Shown: piece after piece, positions 62,501-64,000 of the stretch | Layout of the letters: each line of letters opens with the position of its first letter | Position numbering within the stretch: the first letter of the stretch is position 1 | NCBI GenBank assembly: GCA_902776935.1 | Contig: CACYRS010000003.1 | Span: forward strand, 38,919-102,918 | DNA: 64,000 nt | Direction: 5' to 3' | Source of the DNA: an uncultured Prevotellaceae bacterium | Lineage (GTDB): Bacteria > Bacteroidota > Bacteroidia > Bacteroidales > Bacteroidaceae | Position numbers and translations under genes: made by a program | The notes under the pieces: generated by a model | The model's input: only the letters and a program-made list of their open reading frames with translations | Told to the model about the DNA's origin: nothing | The model's database searches: none

Positions 62501-64000
62501 TTGACAACAATGATAATTATTATGACCGCATATCTGTGTCATCAGTTAGTGGTAGTACCGCTAGTTCTACTTTCTCACCATTTGAACCTGCAGGAAAACG
62601 TTCAGCAACACTCGGAAATGGAAAGACCGTCAGAACAGGGGCTATCCTGAGCAACCTCCTCTCTGGCGGTGTTTATGAGAAAGCCATCGTGCTGGTTGGC
62701 AACAATCAGAATTTTACGGGTAATAAAGGTTATGGTAATAAAGATAACGGATTCACCGTTATGAGTGCAGATTTTGATTTGGATGACGAACCGGACTACA
62801 GTCTTATTTGGCAATTAGGTAACCAAACAAGTCGATATAGTATCTGTCCTATACGTTTCGATTTCCTACCTGTTATTGAAATGGGTATGGCAATAAAAGA
62901 GGACGGCTCTACACAATACTATTCATTGGGTTGTTATCGTCCTTTAGGACATTTTGAGGTAACAGAAACCTCCCTGATACATTTCGGACAGTTCGAATTC
63001 GGAAACAAAGATCGTTCGTTAGAGGCTCCTCTTATTCTTAATGGAGGCATTTACGACCAGTACACGAAAGGTACATTGGGAAAGGCATCAGCTGATGACA
63101 AAATAAACTACATCATCATTGGCGGTAATGCGAGGATTCCTTCGTTGACACCTGGAGCTCATCCCTCTACTCGCGCAGAAGCAGTACAACCAACCCGCCA
63201 CTGCGCTCTTAACGTGATTGGTGGAAACATAGATTATCTATACCTTACAGGAAACTACAATGAGGGAATCACGCCCAATCAGGACAATCCTCATTGTTAC
63301 ATTGATGGAGGAAACTTTAAGCAGGTTGCCGCTGCAGGTAAGGAGGGTATTGATGGTGATGTATTCTTTAATATTAACCATTCCGTCATCAAAGAGTTCT
63401 ATGGTGGTAGCACCATGGACCAAAGCACTGGCAATAATTTTAAAACCGTCAAAGGCGACATCAATGTTACTGTTGACAATAGCAAAATAACCAAATATTG
63501 TGGTGGTCCGAAATTTGGTAATATGAATTTGGATGCAGTTACCCCTGCGAATAATAAAAAAGTTACCACCAATGCTACAGGTACAACCTTTGGTGTTTAC
63601 TATGGTGGCGGTAATGGAGGAACGAGTTATGTGCAGTATGCTTCAAGAGATAACACTGTTAACGATGCCACTGTTGACTATAATTGGAATGCAACAGGAA
63701 CTGGAGGAGGAGGACTTAATGGCTATACTCCTAATACTTATCGTGATGGAGATGGTAACCATAACTACATGGCTGACTACGAGATGGAGATTGTAAATTC
63801 CTCAGCAGGTACAGACGCCAATAAAGGAATTTTCCGAACCTATTTCTATGCAGCTCAGTTCTCTGCCACCAATACAGGTCCTATTACCAATAATCTTACT
63901 GACTGCAAAGTGCTCACAAGCTTTTATGGGGGCGGTAACCTGGGTGGTGTAATAGGCGATGTCGAATCAACGCTTACCGACACAGAAGTTATGGGTTCAG
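59584..64000 (+). CDS. Second giant repeat surface protein, N-terminal 1472 residues (runs off right edge)
   Basis: The frame starting at ATG 59584 stays open to the window end. In order: signal peptide (ending AAEAQ); a module like that of the preceding protein (about 25-145, PNEGFTINKEDI, YSVTIDAKFGLWVKKAEF); a possible beta-trefoil (about 145-345, LPNGYYYLGN, QYLVAND, KYLSPSNGNKDFL, WHFVPV); two chitobiase/FN3-like beta domains (about 348-500, STIYYTTDGTPPTTDSYTG and ASIRYTVDNTAPTSSSTLY); a GLUG-like region (about 505-640, GNCGGLVGWL); then from about 1180 onward GG-motif repeats (EFYGGSTMD, VYYGGGNGG, SFYGGGNLGG) like those of the first giant. The C-terminus, where a T9SS signal is expected, is outside the window. 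Probably a cell-surface adhesin or carbohydrate-binding protein. Confidence 0.82.
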   Translation, partial: MRTKLAWIFTVALLTMANIAAEAQVKVIFGDDGKESYYGTGGKITYSQTDPDNGKVIVTITASPNEGFTINKEDIHVYEVISPNMTRAGEPPVLGKRLDLDGPKGSRSEKTDYSVTIDAKFGLWVKKAEFQVDKRDGAKATANLPNGYYYLGNEANSNSVPKYDSNNFEANYYMCPAYSTTVNGNNYLGGDDGTKNLITTFKSFSDNNKNQGKTYSWAVWYIEAATGDNAGYFYIRHRDTRQYLVANDNTSPGPTRRRVNLGPTTKPDGSDALFRIQSDDNGKTYYIYPKEKHFEDSSGDNKYLSPSNGNKDFLTAQSQNQTTGGILGLYFENTKNSAWHFVPVPYEAPVITKKFDGNFTITAGAGSTIYYTTDGTPPTTDSYTGTGTTPVNVSQTEDMTVIKAIASSDGYAPSVVTTYELPKCDMPVISISSGTVTISTTTEGASIRYTVDNTAPTSSSTLYNSPFSLGSIVVIRAIAVKKGYAKSEEASYMDFKTVSSSSEMNNMSGLYRLANGFTSSAAIGTESEPFKGTIDGQMNTISGLDHPLVAYANGATIKNVMLKGVQISGSGNVGAIVGEASGYTRIYNCGILPSDNKYENESSYVSSSDGNCGGLVGWLKDDSRVINCFSYANITGGTTVAGIVGYNDFASTAEETDGKYTKLKTAVVNCMFYGNITGGTTRYPVYGGNKILNNTATGINNYDFYRAEANLGLADNSHYNCSWPAQEEYLTKYEYYRYLLNSNRELCGWWVGAPSAPSGMPTTDVQAVPKDASLMAKWVLDPSIAPYPILKAPGKYYSAINQDPDNRINPVNKTWESRPTSENTIMTKAAPDTEGQKLGSITVTINKGGSLSGSSSKSIPITAMDIENNDFCYGKIQLPYYNSIFGDPNSSDWTTRYGGNYGDKVVVGWEITSVTGGTEGTLVKDWQTGYNFADRDCTNKDKERVFAQGGYYYVPNGVTAISITAKWADATYLDNNDNYYDRISVSSVSGSTASSTFSPFEPAGKRSATLGNGKTVRTGAILSNLLSGGVYEKAIVLVGNNQNFTGNKGYGNKDNGFTVMSADFDLDDEPDYSLIWQLGNQTSRYSICPIRFDFLPVIEMGMAIKEDGSTQYYSLGCYRPLGHFEVTETSLIHFGQFEFGNKDRSLEAPLILNGGIYDQYTKGTLGKASADDKINYIIIGGNARIPSLTPGAHPSTRAEAVQPTRHCALNVIGGNIDYLYLTGNYNEGITPNQDNPHCYIDGGNFKQVAAAGKEGIDGDVFFNINHSVIKEFYGGSTMDQSTGNNFKTVKGDINVTVDNSKITKYCGGPKFGNMNLDAVTPANNKKVTTNATGTTFGVYYGGGNGGTSYVQYASRDNTVNDATVDYNWNATGTGGGGLNGYTPNTYRDGDGNHNYMADYEMEIVNSSAGTDANKGIFRTYFYAAQFSATNTGPITNNLTDCKVLTSFYGGGNLGGVIGDVESTLTDTEVMGS

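Overview
The window comes from a member of the Bacteroidota, most likely a Prevotella-like gut or rumen bacterium (inferred from gene content; no rRNA or other taxonomic marker is present). The signs are SusC/SusD pairs, a hybrid two-component regulator, type V (FimA/Mfa-like) pilin genes, type IX secretion (T9SS) C-terminal signals, and promoters with the Bacteroidota -7 element TAnnTTTG instead of sigma-70 boxes. No tRNA, rRNA, CRISPR array, insertion sequence or phage gene was seen.

Region 1 (1-10723): a minus-strand glycan-uptake operon, susC (3022-6165), susD (1005-3008) and a second susC-like gene running off the left edge. It is transcribed divergently from a hybrid two-component sensor/regulator (6698-10723) across a 500-bp control region. 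No enzyme gene is visible, so the substrate is unknown.

Region 2 (10726-20174): mostly housekeeping. A polyprenyl diphosphate synthase and an M1 aminopeptidase diverge from back-to-back promoters. They are followed by purL, two half-size chromate-transporter genes coupled to it by 4-bp overlaps, and a UDP-glucuronate decarboxylase ending in a clear terminator.

Region 3 (20320-31053): a compact polysaccharide utilisation locus: susC, susD, a surface glycan-binding lipoprotein with three related modules, a GH16 endo-beta-glucanase lipoprotein and a GH3 beta-glucosidase. This gene set points to a beta-1,3 or mixed-linkage beta-glucan. It ends at a bidirectional terminator shared with a convergent regulator gene.

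Region 4 (31055-34607): two membrane-spanning regulators of the same unusual layout (signal peptide, TPR-like helices, one membrane segment, C-terminal HTH) diverge from a 169-bp region. One points at the beta-glucan locus and the other at the fimbrial operon.

Region 5 (34742-64000, continuing off the right edge): a co-directional gene string with very short gaps. It holds a DUF3575-type protein, four large fimbrillin paralogues with an Mfa2/FimB-type anchor between the first two, two smaller fimbrillin-like lipoproteins, a 3842-residue protein with about 35 Y/F-G-G-G-x repeats and a T9SS signal, a 401-residue T9SS protein, and the first 1472 residues of a second giant repeat protein. I think this is the most interesting part of the window: a type V fimbria whose accessory or tip subunits appear to be giant T9SS-exported repeat proteins.
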